Below, piece by piece: positions 1 through 11,433 of a stretch of 54,079 nt of DNA (positions are counted from its first letter, which is position 1; each line of letters opens with the position of its first letter). The notes beneath the pieces are model-generated. The model saw only the letters and a list, made by a program, of their open reading frames with translations, had not been told where the DNA came from and searched no databases. Made by a program: the position numbers and the translations under genes. This stretch comes from Mycobacterium sp. PS03-16 (lineage in GTDB: Bacteria; Actinomycetota; Actinomycetes; Mycobacteriales; Mycobacteriaceae): assembly GCF_004570325.1 (NCBI RefSeq), contig NZ_SPQO01000030.1:1-54079 (forward strand). Reading direction: 5' to 3'.

Positions 1-2
1 CG

Positions 3-563
3 CCGGCTCCGGGTGCAGGCGGTGGTGGTCCCGGTGCCGCGGTCGTCCCGCCTGCGCCGCCGGCGCCTGCGGTTCCGGCCGCCAGCTCGGTGCCGAACCT
101 CGCGCCGCCGGCTCCTCCGGCACCTCCGGCGGGGACGTCGGGTGGTGTGAATGTCGCTATGCCCCCGGCACCTCCGACGCCGCCGGCCAGCTCGTCGACC
201 GCGGTGAACATCCCCACGCCGCCGTACCCGGCCGCTCCGGGAGCGTCTGCCAGCGGCGCCGCGGGCGCACCGGGCGGCGTGCTGCCACCGCTGCAGGGTG
301 CGGCCGCGGTCTTCGACCGGCTGCTGCCGGGCGCCCCGGCGCCGGGCGCCCCCGGTGCCGCCGCCAACGGGCCGTGGGACTTCGTGCCGACGATCCAGGT
401 GCCGCAGATCCCGGGTCTGCCGGTCCCGCTGCCCAGCGAGATCAAGATGCCCAGCGACGGCCTCTGCGCGGGAACCGGTGGACTCTGGTCGGCCAGTGCC
501 ACGTCCGGTGCGCCGGCCGCGGCACCCGCCACCACCCCGGCGGACCGCCGCGAGGACTGGTGA
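3..563 (+). CDS. Pro/Ala-rich protein, C-terminal part (5' end outside window)
   Basis: The frame is open from the first bases of the window, so only the C-terminal ~186 residues are present; the GTG at 90 lies inside a continuous low-complexity run and is unlikely to be the start. The visible part is built of PPAP/PPAPP-type runs with Gly, Ser and Ala, followed by a less repetitive tail (about residues 120-170 of the visible part) with a WDFVP motif, several IxxP repeats and a single Cys near GLCAGTGG. It ends in a charged RREDW. Such composition is typical of mycobacterial cell-envelope or exported proteins, but no signal peptide can be judged without the N terminus. It converges on the histidine kinase gene across a strong hairpin. 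I do not recognise the family; no function is assigned. Confidence 0.6.
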   Translation, partial: PAPGAGGGGPGAAVVPPAPPAPAVPAASSVPNLAPPAPPAPPAGTSGGVNVAMPPAPPTPPASSSTAVNIPTPPYPAAPGASASGAAGAPGGVLPPLQGAAAVFDRLLPGAPAPGAPGAAANGPWDFVPTIQVPQIPGLPVPLPSEIKMPSDGLCAGTGGLWSASATSGAPAAAPATTPADRREDW

Positions 564-588
564 CGACGCGACGGCGCTGAAACACAGA

Positions 589-620
589 ATCGGGCCCGGC
601 GTGAACACGCCGGGCCCGAT
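589..620. terminator. Perfect 15-bp hairpin between convergent genes
   Basis: Fifteen bases at 589-603 are exactly complementary to 606-620 with only AA between them. The stem is almost entirely G/C and there is no T-run on either side. It lies between the stop at 563 and the stop at 625 of two convergent genes, so it can serve both strands as the U-less hairpin type of terminator inferred for mycobacteria. Confidence 0.7.
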
Positions 621-624
621 CGCG

Positions 625-1986
625 TCAGCGGGTGGCCGGCAGCCGCAACAGCAGCCGCGCGCCGCCCAGCGGACTGGTCTCCAACATCGCTGTGCCGCCG
701 TGCAATTCCGCCTGCTGCGCCACCAGAGCCAGACCGAGCCCGGAGCCCGATCGCGACGCTGTGGAGCCACGCGAGAACCGTTCGAACACCAGCGCGCGTT
801 CGGTTTCGGGCACCCCGCTGCCGTTGTCGTCGACCGCGATCTCGACGTCGTCGCCGGATCGGATCGCGCTGAGTCGAATCTGGGTGGCCCGACCGTGTTT
901 GACCGCGTTGGCGATCGCGTTGTCGATGACCAGCCGTAACCCCGCCGGCAGGCCCAGCATGCGCACCTGCGCCGACGGCACCAGCGACACGTCGAGGCCG
1001 GGATAACTGCGCAGCGCATCGTGTGCCGCGCGGTCGAGCAGTTCGGTGACATCCACCGGTACGTGGTCCTCGGCGGTGGTCAGTTCGCCCTGAGCCAGCC
1101 GCTCGAGTGCGGTCAGCGTGGCCTCGATGCGGGTCTGTGTGCGCACCACGTCACCGATCACCTCTTTGCGCTGCTCGTCGGTCATGTCGAGCGTCGAGAG
1201 CACTTCCAGATTGGTGCGCATGGCGGTCAGCGGCGTGCGGAGCTCGTGCGACGCCACGGCGGCGAAGTCGCGGGCCGATTCCAGCGCGGCCTTCGTGCGC
1301 TGCTGCTCCTCGCCGATCCGCGCGAGCATCCCCTCGACCGCCTCGGCGATCTCAGCCGCCTCCCACACCCCGCCGACGTGGACCTCGTCCGGTTTGGACT
1401 GGGCGTTGATCGCGCGGGCCTGTTGCGCGAGCAGGCGGAACGGGTTGATCATGATCAGCCACATCACCCACCCGACCAGCACCGTGCCGGCGATCACACC
1501 TCCGCAGATCAGCACCACCCGCAGGTGCAGCTGATCGATCCGGCGTTGCGTCTCCTCCAGCGGCGCACCCAGCGCGATGGTGGCCGGCCCCGCGGCGAAC
1601 GTCCGCACGCGGTACTCCACCCCGTTGATCGTGGTGTTGGCGTACCCGATGTCGAGTTCCGGCAGGACGACGTCGCTGGGCACCGACACGGTCGTCCCGC
1701 CGAACCGCGCGGTGCGCACCAGTGTGCTGTCGGGCAGCGGGGATTCGGCGGCATCGGTGGTCTCCGCGGCGCTGAGCAGGCTGCTCAGATCGCCGAGGCT
1801 GGTGACCGAGTCGAGTTGCCGGTCCAGCTGGCTGTACTGGTCGTTTGTGACGCCGATCCACACCCAGGTGCCCAGCGTGAGGACCAGCACGACCACCGAC
1901 AGCGCGGCGACGATGACGATCGTGCGCAACGACAGGATCGGCATCGGCATCGGCATGAAGCGCCGCAGCCGCTCGTCGGGACGCAT
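625..1986 (-). CDS. PrrB-like sensor histidine kinase (orphan)
   Basis: 453-residue membrane histidine kinase, similar throughout to mycobacterial PrrB. TM1 is at about residues 19-46, an extracytoplasmic sensor of ~105 residues follows, TM2 is at 156-180, then a HAMP-like linker. The HisKA motif SHELRTP carries the phospho-accepting H247; the ATPase has the N box (NAIANAVKHG, ~356-365), G1 box (DDNGSG, ~386) and G2 box (GSGLGL, ~414). I chose the ATG at 1986; MPMPMP ten residues later or a GTG at 1989 are alternatives. In known prrAB loci the regulator prrA lies just upstream on the same strand. Here the upstream neighbour is a divergent thioesterase and downstream is a convergent gene, so no partner regulator is present. 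It is probably a prrB paralogue acting on a regulator encoded elsewhere. Confidence 0.88.
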   Translation of the reverse strand: MRPDERLRRFMPMPMPILSLRTIVIVAALSVVVLVLTLGTWVWIGVTNDQYSQLDRQLDSVTSLGDLSSLLSAAETTDAAESPLPDSTLVRTARFGGTTVSVPSDVVLPELDIGYANTTINGVEYRVRTFAAGPATIALGAPLEETQRRIDQLHLRVVLICGGVIAGTVLVGWVMWLIMINPFRLLAQQARAINAQSKPDEVHVGGVWEAAEIAEAVEGMLARIGEEQQRTKAALESARDFAAVASHELRTPLTAMRTNLEVLSTLDMTDEQRKEVIGDVVRTQTRIEATLTALERLAQGELTTAEDHVPVDVTELLDRAAHDALRSYPGLDVSLVPSAQVRMLGLPAGLRLVIDNAIANAVKHGRATQIRLSAIRSGDDVEIAVDDNGSGVPETERALVFERFSRGSTASRSGSGLGLALVAQQAELHGGTAMLETSPLGGARLLLRLPATR

Positions 1987-2089
1987 CACCGGATGAGCTG
2001 CCCGACACCCGGCGGGCGCGAGCTCGGCGCGACGCTGTTCACGAGGCTCATCTTGCCTGACCGGTTCGTTCGCCGACGGCGCCGTCCGG

Positions 2090-2095
2090 CATGAT
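2090..2095 (+). promoter_or_regulatory. Putative -10 box for leaderless tesB-like mRNA
   Basis: CATGAT sits six bases before the GTG start at 2102. It keeps the A2 and T6 positions of TANNNT but not T1. The spacing matches the better -10 boxes at 13524, 17064, 27987 and 28873. There is no Shine-Dalgarno sequence before the GTG. Confidence 0.4.
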
Positions 2096-2101
2096 GCCCC
2101 G

Positions 2102-2959
2102 GTGGCGCGACCGATCCTGGCGGACATCCTGGCGACCCTCGACGTCGAGAAGGTGGGGGACGACGAGTTCGTCGCCACCCAGCTGGACAACCCGGCCCAT
2201 CACATCGTCGGCGGGCACATCGCCGGTCAGGCGCTGATGTCGGCCGGCCGCACCGTCGATGCCGCCCGCACCCCGCACAGCATGCACGTCTACCTGCTGC
2301 GCGCCGGGGACGCCCGGCGCCCAGTCGACTTCGAGATCACCCGGCTGCGCGACGGTGGCGTGCTGTCGTCGCGCCGCGTCCTGGCCCGGCAGGACGACCA
2401 GGTGCTGCTCGAGGCGCTGGCCTCGTTCACCGCGCCCATCGAGAGCCTCGACCACCAGCAGGCGATGCCCGACGTGCCCGCGCCCGAGTCGCTGCCGCCT
2501 GTCCAGGAGCAATTGGGCGCCTACGCCGACGAACACCGCGGGCACTGGGTGGCGCCCCATCCGCTCGACCTGCGCTACGTCGACGCCCCACCCCGGCTGG
2601 CCCTCGAGCGGCCGGACCCCTCGCCGCGGATCCGGATGTGGTGGCGGCCCTGTGAGGTGGTGCCCGCCGACCCGATCCTGAGCAGCGCCCTGCTGACCTA
2701 CGTGTCCGGGACGACGCTGCTCGAGACCGCAATGGTGATGCGCCGCATGACACCGATCAGCGGGTTCTCCGCGTTGATCGACCATGCGGTGTGGTTCCAT
2801 CGCCCCGCCGATCTCCACGGCTGGATCCTGTCCGACGCGGTGTCGCCCAGTGGGGTGCACGGCCGCGGGTTGGCCACCGCCACCATGTACAACCGCGACG
2901 GCGGGCTGGTGTGCACCGCCACCCAGGAGATCTACTTCGGCCGGCCCGCCGCCGGCTGA
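2102..2959 (+). CDS. tesB: Acyl-CoA thioesterase II (TesB family)
   Basis: 285-residue double-hotdog thioesterase hydrolysing acyl-CoAs to free acid and CoA. The first hotdog has the GGHIAGQAL helix (37-45) and MHVYLLRAGD strand (61-70); the second has LIDHAVWFHRP (225-235) and TATQEIYF (272-279). D227 and Q275 match the catalytic Asp and Gln of E. coli TesB; the catalytic Thr/Ser is probably in the SPSG segment near 248-251. Length matches the family (~285). The GTG start has no Shine-Dalgarno and a -10-like box six bases upstream, so it is probably leaderless. It is transcribed away from the PrrB-like kinase across ~115 bases. Mycobacteria carry several tesB paralogues, and I cannot say which one this is. 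Confidence 0.92.
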   Translation: MARPILADILATLDVEKVGDDEFVATQLDNPAHHIVGGHIAGQALMSAGRTVDAARTPHSMHVYLLRAGDARRPVDFEITRLRDGGVLSSRRVLARQDDQVLLEALASFTAPIESLDHQQAMPDVPAPESLPPVQEQLGAYADEHRGHWVAPHPLDLRYVDAPPRLALERPDPSPRIRMWWRPCEVVPADPILSSALLTYVSGTTLLETAMVMRRMTPISGFSALIDHAVWFHRPADLHGWILSDAVSPSGVHGRGLATATMYNRDGGLVCTATQEIYFGRPAAG

Positions 2960-2975
2960 GCGCGACACCCCGTCG

Positions 2976-3647
2976 TCACTGCGGGCGGCCGTGCATCAAC
3001 TGCGCCACCACCCGCAGGTCGTCGGTCAACGCGTCGAACGCCTCCTGCCGGTTCTGGGGCGGGCCGCGCAGGACCGACGACGGATGCACCGTAGCCACCA
3101 CGTCCGGGTCGACGTCGAGGTCGGTCACGCCGGGACCGGGTGGCAGGTGCAACACCTCGCCCCGGTGAGCGGTCAGCCGGAAGTCATTGCCCATCAGTGC
3201 TTTCGCCGCGGTCGCGCCGAGCAACACCACCACCTCGGGGTGCAGGGCGTCGAGTTCGGCGATCAGCCACGGCCGGCACGCGACCACCTCGGTGCGGCTG
3301 GGCGTCTTGTGGATCCGGCGGGTGCCGCGCTCGGGCATCGTGAACTTGAAGTGTTTGACGGCGTTGGTCACATAGACGGTCCCGCGGTCGATGCCCGCAG
3401 CGACGAGCGCCTTGTCGAGCAACTTGCCGGCCGGGCCGACGAACGGGGAGCCCGCCCGGTCTTCCTGATCGCCGGGCTGCTCGCCGACGAACACCACCGT
3501 CGCGTCCGGGCTGCCCTGCCCGAACACGGTCTGGGTGGCGTCGAGGTACAGGTCGCAGCCCTTGCAGGACTGGGCGGCGCCGGCCAGTGCCGTCAGGTCG
3601 TGGGTGTCGGGCACATACTGTTCGGCGCCGGGTGCTGCGGTCGGCAT
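2976..3647 (-). CDS. udgX: UdgX-type uracil-DNA glycosylase
   Basis: 223-residue family-4-like uracil-DNA glycosylase with the features that define UdgX: the GEQPGDQED water-activating loop (55-63), the inserted TRRIHKTPSR loop (109-118) and the HPSS motif (188-191). H113 in that loop corresponds to the histidine that in M. smegmatis UdgX attacks the sugar and leaves the enzyme covalently bound to the abasic site after uracil removal. C28, C31 and C124 are plausible Fe-S ligands; H99 in NAVKHF replaces the fourth family-4 cysteine. The frame extends to a TTG at 3680, but the ATG at 3647 is a better start and matches the known N terminus. It converges with tesB across 16 bases and lies apart from any repair operon. 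Confidence 0.93.
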   Translation of the reverse strand: MPTAAPGAEQYVPDTHDLTALAGAAQSCKGCDLYLDATQTVFGQGSPDATVVFVGEQPGDQEDRAGSPFVGPAGKLLDKALVAAGIDRGTVYVTNAVKHFKFTMPERGTRRIHKTPSRTEVVACRPWLIAELDALHPEVVVLLGATAAKALMGNDFRLTAHRGEVLHLPPGPGVTDLDVDPDVVATVHPSSVLRGPPQNRQEAFDALTDDLRVVAQLMHGRPQ

Positions 3648-3916
3648 GGAGGACGGACTACCCGTCCACCGCGGGTCCAAGCGTCGCGCCGGTCACGAAC
3701 CCGCCCGCGGTGCGACCCGGCCCGATCACGCCCCGCGCGCGACTGATCGGTCACTCTGTCCCGCTGATCGGCGTTGCCGGACGCTAGCATCGGTGCCGGT
3801 AGAACGCGGATCGTCGGGTCGGGACGGCTCGCCGGGTGTGGTCAATCGTGCCCGTGCCCGTCGAACGACGCGTTACTGTTCCGGTTGGCCGTGCAAATGA
3901 CACTGGGAGGGTTTGG

Positions 3917-4360
3917 ATGAGCGCCTATCGCACCGTGGTGGTCGGCACCGACGGATCGGACTCGTCGCTGCGGGCAGTCGAACGCGCGGGCGAGATCGCG
4001 GCGGGGTCCGGTGCCAGGCTCATCGTGGCGACCGCCTACTTCCCCCAGAGCGAAGACCAGCGCGCCGCCGACGTCCTCAAGGACGAGGGCTACAAGATGG
4101 CCGGCAACGCCCCCATCTACGCGATCCTGCGCGAAGCCAAGGACCGGGCGCGCTCGGCCGGCGCCGAGGATGTCGAGGAGAAGGCGGTTGTCGGAGCGCC
4201 CGTCGATGCGCTCGTCGATCTCGCCGACGAGGTCAAGGCCGACCTGCTGGTCGTCGGCAACGTCGGCCTGAGCACCATCGCCGGCCGGCTGCTCGGCTCG
4301 GTGCCCGCCAACGTCGCGCGTCGCTCCAAGACCGACGTGCTGATCGTCCACACCAGCTGA
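3917..4360 (+). CDS. Universal stress protein (TB15.3/Rv1636 type)
   Basis: 147-residue single-domain Usp fold, closely resembling M. tuberculosis Rv1636 (TB15.3), which is known to bind cAMP. The N-terminal strand VVVGTDGSDSS (residues ~7-17) carries the nucleotide-contacting Asp, and the ATP/cAMP loop VVGNVGLSTIAGRLLGSVP lies near residues 114-132, followed by the C-terminal strand DVLIVHTS. The ATG at 3917 has a good GGGAGG Shine-Dalgarno 7-12 bases upstream, so the upstream in-frame codons are not used. The gene stands alone between udgX (divergent) and the P450. A role as a cAMP buffer would fit the cyclase gene 24 kb away, but nothing links them directly. Confidence 0.93.
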   Translation: MSAYRTVVVGTDGSDSSLRAVERAGEIAAGSGARLIVATAYFPQSEDQRAADVLKDEGYKMAGNAPIYAILREAKDRARSAGAEDVEEKAVVGAPVDALVDLADEVKADLLVVGNVGLSTIAGRLLGSVPANVARRSKTDVLIVHTS

Positions 4361-4430
4361 CGCAGGTCGTCGAAACCTGACCTCCGGCCGTCACCCCGGT
4401 GCGACACTCGGGCTGACGGCGGAGGTCAAC

Positions 4431-5732
4431 ATGACGACAACCATCCATCCCACCGCGATCGCGCCCCGCGAGAACGGCGCCCCACCCCCAGACGTGCCGC
4501 TGGCCGACATCGACCTCGGCACGCTGGACTTCTGGGAGTGGGACGACGACCGGCGCGACGGCGCGTTCGCCACGCTGCGCCGCGAGGCGCCGATCAGGTT
4601 CTTCGAGGTGCCCGAGTTCGCCGGGTTCACCGCAGGCGCCGGGCATTGGGCGCTGACCACCTACGACGACGTGCGGCACGCCAGCCGTCATCCCGAGGTG
4701 TTCAGCTCGATCCCGACCAGCACCGCGCTCAACGACACGCCGGCCGAGATCGCCGAGTTCGTCGGATCGATGATCTCCCTCGACGATCCGCGGCATCTGC
4801 GGCTGCGCGGGATCGTCAACCGCGCCTTCACGCCGAAGATGTTGGCGCGCATCGAGGAAAGCGTCCGCGACCGGGCGCGGCGGCTGGTGTCGGCGCTGAT
4901 CGCCGACCACCCCGACGGCCGGGCCGAGTTCGTGTCGTCGGTGGCCGGCCCGTTCCCGCTGCAGATCATCTGCGACATGATGGGCATTCCGGAGCAGGAC
5001 GAGGCCGACGTCTTCCGCTGGACCTCGATCATTCTCGGTGGCGGGGACGAGGAGGTGGCCGGCGACCACGACACCATCGTCGATGCGGTGATGTCGCTGG
5101 GACAGTACGGCGTCGCGCTCGCCGAGGACCGCCGGGCCCACCCGGCCGATGACCTCACCACCAACCTGGTGCGCGCCGAGGTGGACGGGGAGCGCCTCAC
5201 CTCTGCGGAGATCGCCTCGTTCTTCATCCTCCTCTCGGCGGCCGGCAACGAGACCACCCGTAACGCCATCAGCCACGGCCTGGTCGCGCTCACCCGCTAC
5301 CCCGAACAGCGGCAGCGGTGGTGGGACGATTTCGACGCGGTCGCGCCGACGGCCGTCGAGGAGATCGTGCGCTGGGGCTCACCGATCATGTTCATGCGCC
5401 GCAACCTCACCGAGGACGTCGAGCTGAGCGGCGTGCCGATGAAGGCCGGCGACAAGGTGTCGATGTGGTACTGCTCGGCCAACCGCGACGAACGCCGCTT
5501 CGCCGACCCGTGGCGGTTCGATGTGACGCGAGATCCCAACCCGCAGATCGGGTTCGGCGCGGGCGGGGCGCACTTCTGCCTCGGCGCCAACCTCGCCCGG
5601 CGCGAGATCCGGGTGCTCTACGAGGAGCTGCACCGGTGGGTGCCCGACCTGGTGGCGGTCGAGGAACCCGCCATCCTGCGGTCGGCGTTCGTGCACGGCA
5701 TCAAACGGTTGCCGGTGGCCTGGGGCGGCTGA
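4431..5732 (+). CDS. cyp124: Cytochrome P450, CYP124 family
   Basis: 433-residue soluble P450 strongly resembling M. tuberculosis CYP124 along its whole length, including the N-terminal PLADIDLGTLDFW block. Visible elements are the I helix FFILLSAAGNETTRN (264-278), the ExxR pair in EEIVR (310-314) and the haem loop FGAGGAHFCLGANLAR with ligand C383. CYP124 enzymes omega-hydroxylate methyl-branched lipids such as phytanic acid and also the side chain of cholest-4-en-3-one; that activity is inferred here. Redox partners (ferredoxin and reductase) are not encoded nearby. The ATG at 4431 has a GGAGG 6-10 bases upstream. The gene converges with the DUF427 gene, with only three bases between stops. 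Confidence 0.93.
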   Translation: MTTTIHPTAIAPRENGAPPPDVPLADIDLGTLDFWEWDDDRRDGAFATLRREAPIRFFEVPEFAGFTAGAGHWALTTYDDVRHASRHPEVFSSIPTSTALNDTPAEIAEFVGSMISLDDPRHLRLRGIVNRAFTPKMLARIEESVRDRARRLVSALIADHPDGRAEFVSSVAGPFPLQIICDMMGIPEQDEADVFRWTSIILGGGDEEVAGDHDTIVDAVMSLGQYGVALAEDRRAHPADDLTTNLVRAEVDGERLTSAEIASFFILLSAAGNETTRNAISHGLVALTRYPEQRQRWWDDFDAVAPTAVEEIVRWGSPIMFMRRNLTEDVELSGVPMKAGDKVSMWYCSANRDERRFADPWRFDVTRDPNPQIGFGAGGAHFCLGANLARREIRVLYEELHRWVPDLVAVEEPAILRSAFVHGIKRLPVAWGG

Positions 5733-5735
5733 GGG

Positions 5736-6251
5736 CTACCAGCCCATCGAGCCGGGCACGCCCTTGAACGGTCCCACCACCCGGCTGGTGATCCAGCCGC
5801 CGTAGAAGCCGCCGGGCTGCGGCAACACCTGTTCGCCGTTGACGGTGCAGCGGTCCATCTGCGCGGCCATCACCGCGACCGCGCCGGCGATCGCTTCGAA
5901 TCCGCGGGTCGGCTGCGGGTACGTCCACGCCGCCTTCGGGGCCACCCGGTCACCCACCACGCCGTCATGAACAACGACGTCGAAGTAGGCGGCCCGGCCC
6001 TTCCACTCGCACCACGACCCGCCCTCGGCGGGCCGCAGCGTTCCCGGCGCGAAGGTGTCCGCCGGCAGGTAGTAGGTGGGCGGGTGGCTGGTCTCCAGCA
6101 CCCGCCACCCCCGGGTGGTCGAGGCGACGGTGCGGCCGCCGAACTCGACGGTGATGGACCCGCGAAACTCCTCGAGCCGCGGCGGGCGCGGGTAGTCCCA
6201 CACCGACTCCTGGCCGGGCCGGGCGGGTTCGGGCCGCGGTCTACCAGCCAC
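5736..6251 (-). CDS. DUF427 family protein
   Basis: 171-residue protein with two similar beta-rich halves typical of DUF427: ESVWDYPRPPRLEEFRGSI at the start and WCEWKGRAAYFDVVV with WTYPQPTRGFEAIAG towards the end. The C-terminal extension carries GGFYGGWITSRVVGPFKG. The GTG start at 6251 overlaps the stop of the metallo-hydrolase upstream by 11 bases, which indicates translational coupling on one mRNA. DUF427 proteins have no established reaction that I know of; pairing with a glyoxalase-II-like enzyme is the only functional hint. Longer in-frame extension up to 6434 lies inside the upstream gene and is a shadow. Confidence 0.88.
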   Translation of the reverse strand: MAGRPRPEPARPGQESVWDYPRPPRLEEFRGSITVEFGGRTVASTTRGWRVLETSHPPTYYLPADTFAPGTLRPAEGGSWCEWKGRAAYFDVVVHDGVVGDRVAPKAAWTYPQPTRGFEAIAGAVAVMAAQMDRCTVNGEQVLPQPGGFYGGWITSRVVGPFKGVPGSMGW

Positions 6252-6918
6252 GGTCGCGCCACTCCTGCAGGTGGGGGCGTTCGGCGCCGAGCGTGGTGTC
6301 GTCGCCGTGGCCCGGGTACACCACGGTCGAATCGGGATAGACGTCGAACACCCGGGAGGTGACGTCGTGGAGCAGTTGCTCGAAGTGGCCGGGCTCCCAC
6401 GTCTTGCCGACCCCGCCCGGGAACAGGCAGTCACCGGTGAACAGGTGGACCGTGTCGCCGGCGGCGGGGCCGCGCAGCGCGAGCGCCACCGACCCGGGGG
6501 TGTGCCCCCGCAGATGGATGACGTCGAACGTGAGATCCCCCACCTGCAGTGTGTCGCCGCCGGCGAGGAGGCGGTCCGGGGTGACGGGCAGCGGGTCGGC
6601 GTCGAGTCGGTGGGCGGCGGTCGGGGCGCCGGTGGCCTCGGCCAGGGCGGCCAGGGCCTGCCAGTGGTCGAAGTGCTGGTGGGTGGTCAGGATCAACGTC
6701 ACGGTCGGTGCGTGTTCGCGGGCCAGGTCGACCAGGACGTCGGCGTCGTTGGCGGCGTCGATGAGTAGGGTCTGGCCGGTCCGGGAACACGTGACGAGGT
6801 AGGCGTTGTTGTCCATGGGGCCCACCGACACCTTGACGATCGTCGCCCCGGGCAGCGTGCGCCGGGCCGCGTTCCGGGGTTCGACGTGGCCGGTGTAGTT
6901 GTCGTCGACGACTGTCAT
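6241..6918 (-). CDS. Metallo-beta-lactamase-fold hydrolase (glyoxalase II-like, Rv1637c type)
   Basis: 225-residue MBL-fold hydrolase. The metal-binding signature THQHFDH (residues ~79-85) is followed by HLRGHTPGS, FTGDCLFPGG and VYPGHGDDT, giving the full His/Asp set for a binuclear site. This matches the glyoxalase-II/persulfide-dioxygenase branch and the M. tuberculosis gene next to uvrA. The substrate, probably a small thioester or persulfide, cannot be read from sequence. The ATG start at 6918 is divergent from uvrA across a 98-base promoter region, and the gene ends inside the start of the DUF427 gene. Confidence 0.92.
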   Translation of the reverse strand: MTVVDDNYTGHVEPRNAARRTLPGATIVKVSVGPMDNNAYLVTCSRTGQTLLIDAANDADVLVDLAREHAPTVTLILTTHQHFDHWQALAALAEATGAPTAAHRLDADPLPVTPDRLLAGGDTLQVGDLTFDVIHLRGHTPGSVALALRGPAAGDTVHLFTGDCLFPGGVGKTWEPGHFEQLLHDVTSRVFDVYPDSTVVYPGHGDDTTLGAERPHLQEWRDRGW

Positions 6919-7016
6919 AGGGCCACCGTATCGGGCTTGTCGGACATGGCACCTAGCATGAGTCGGGACCGTCCTGACGTGGGTCGGAACCCGGCTGTGA
7001 AATCGAGAGGATCGAG

Positions 7017-9900
<2,884 letters not shown>

Positions 9901-9911
<11 letters not shown>

Positions 9912-11382
9912 GCGCCGGCTCCTCGGCGCGCGTCACCTCGTAGGCGTCGAGGTCGAACCGGCGGGTCTGATTGCGGAACCGGAACGTGAAGTCGGGCCAC
10001 AGCGTGGTGTTGTTGCCGTGCGCGTCGAGATACCAGCTGGCGCAGCGTCCGGTCATCCACACCGAGCCGGCCAAGGCCTGCTGCAGCTGCTGGTTGTAGT
10101 CGTCGAGCGCATCCTGGCGGACCTCCACGGTGCTCAGCCCGCGTTTCTTCATCGTGGTGACGGCGTCGACGACGTAGTTCAGCTGCGACTCGATCATGTA
10201 GACCATCGAGCTGTGGCCCAGGCCGGTGTTGGGGCCGACGAGGACGAACATGTTCGGATACCCGGCGATCGTCGTGCCCTTGTAGGCGCGCATGCCCTTG
10301 TCGGCGAACTTCTGGGTGAGGCTGGCTCCGTCGGCGCCGCACACGGTCTCGAACATCGGTGAGTCGGTGACGTGGAAGCCGGTCGCCACGACGAGGGCGT
10401 CGACCTCGCGCGCCGTCCCGTCCGAGGCCACGATGCGCCGGCCCTCGACGCGGTCGATGCCGTCGGTGATCAGGTCCACGTGGCCGCGGTCCAGCGTGGG
10501 ATACCAGTCGTTGGAGATCAGCATCCGTTTGCAGCCGATCCGGAAGTTCGGCGTCACCTTGCGCCGCAGGTCGGGATCGCGGATCTCGGAACGGATCTTG
10601 AGCCGCGACAGCAGTTCGAACCCCTTCATCAGGTTCGGGTTCTTCGCCAGACCGACCACCTGCACCTCACGGCCCGCGTAGATCCCGGCGCGGGCCAGTC
10701 GCAGGAATCCGGGCACGTTGCGGAACGCCCACCGTTCCGCGCGGGTGAACGGCCGGTCGAAACGCGGCAGCAGCCATGGCGCGGTGCGCTGGTAGACGTC
10801 GAGATGCGCGACCTGATCGGCGATGGCGGGCACGATCTGGATGGCCGACGCACCGGTGCCGATCACCGCGACGCGTTTCCCGGTCAGGTCCGCGTCGTGG
10901 TTCCACTGCGCCGAGTGGAACATCTCTCCACTGAATTCCTCGATGCCCGGGATGGCCGGCAGCGATGGTTCGGCCAGTGAGCCGAACGCCGTGATGAGGA
11001 TGTCGGCGCTGACCGGTCCCTGATCGGTCGACAGCTCCCACCGCCGTTGCGCCGCGTTCCACGCCGTCCGCGTCACCGCGCAGCCGAAGCGGTGCCGGTC
11101 CAGCACACCGGAGCGTTGGGCGACTCCTCTGAGGTAATGCTCGATCTCGGGTTGCGTCGAGAACGACCGCGTCCAATCCGGGTTCAGGGCAAAGGAGTAC
11201 GAGTACAGGTGGGAAGGCACGTCGCAGGCCGCGCCGGGATAGGTGTTGTCCCGCCATGTGCCGCCCACGTCGGAGCCTCGTTCGAACACGAGGAAATCGC
11301 GGTGCCCCGCCTCGTCGAGCCGGATCGCGGCGCCCAGGCCGGAGAACCCACTGCCGATGATCGCGATACCGACATGCTCCAC
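9901..11382 (-). CDS. FAD/NADPH flavoprotein monooxygenase (Baeyer-Villiger type)
   Basis: 493-residue class B flavoprotein monooxygenase. The FAD Rossmann motif GSGFSGLGAA is at residues ~11-20, the Baeyer-Villiger fingerprint appears as FSGEMFHSAQWNHD near 150, the NADPH Rossmann motif GTGASAIQ near 175 and the ATG motif VVATGFHVTD near 330. Such enzymes insert oxygen next to ketones or oxidise S/N atoms; EthA is a mycobacterial relative, but the substrate cannot be told. The GTG start at 11382 follows GGAAGGGG, and TAACCT (minus strand, 11408-11413) is a candidate -10. It ends 11 bases inside the 3' end of convergent uvrA. Confidence 0.9.
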
Positions 11383-11433
11383 CGCAACCCCTTCCGTCGT
11401 CGACGTAGGTTAGCCACAACGCGCGGCTTCGAA

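Noticed and set aside
1987..2190. N-terminal extension of the histidine kinase up to 2190
   Set aside because: It overlaps the start of the divergent thioesterase, lacks hydrophobic or domain character and precedes the family N terminus.
3648..3916. Small open frames between udgX and the stress protein
   Set aside because: They are short, in several frames, with antisense-like composition and no ribosome site; the interval is promoter-sized.
6919..7016. Possible SOS (LexA) box before uvrA
   Set aside because: No TCGAAC-N4-GTTCGA-like repeat is present in the 98-base intergenic region; TCGGAACCCGG is only a weak half-site.
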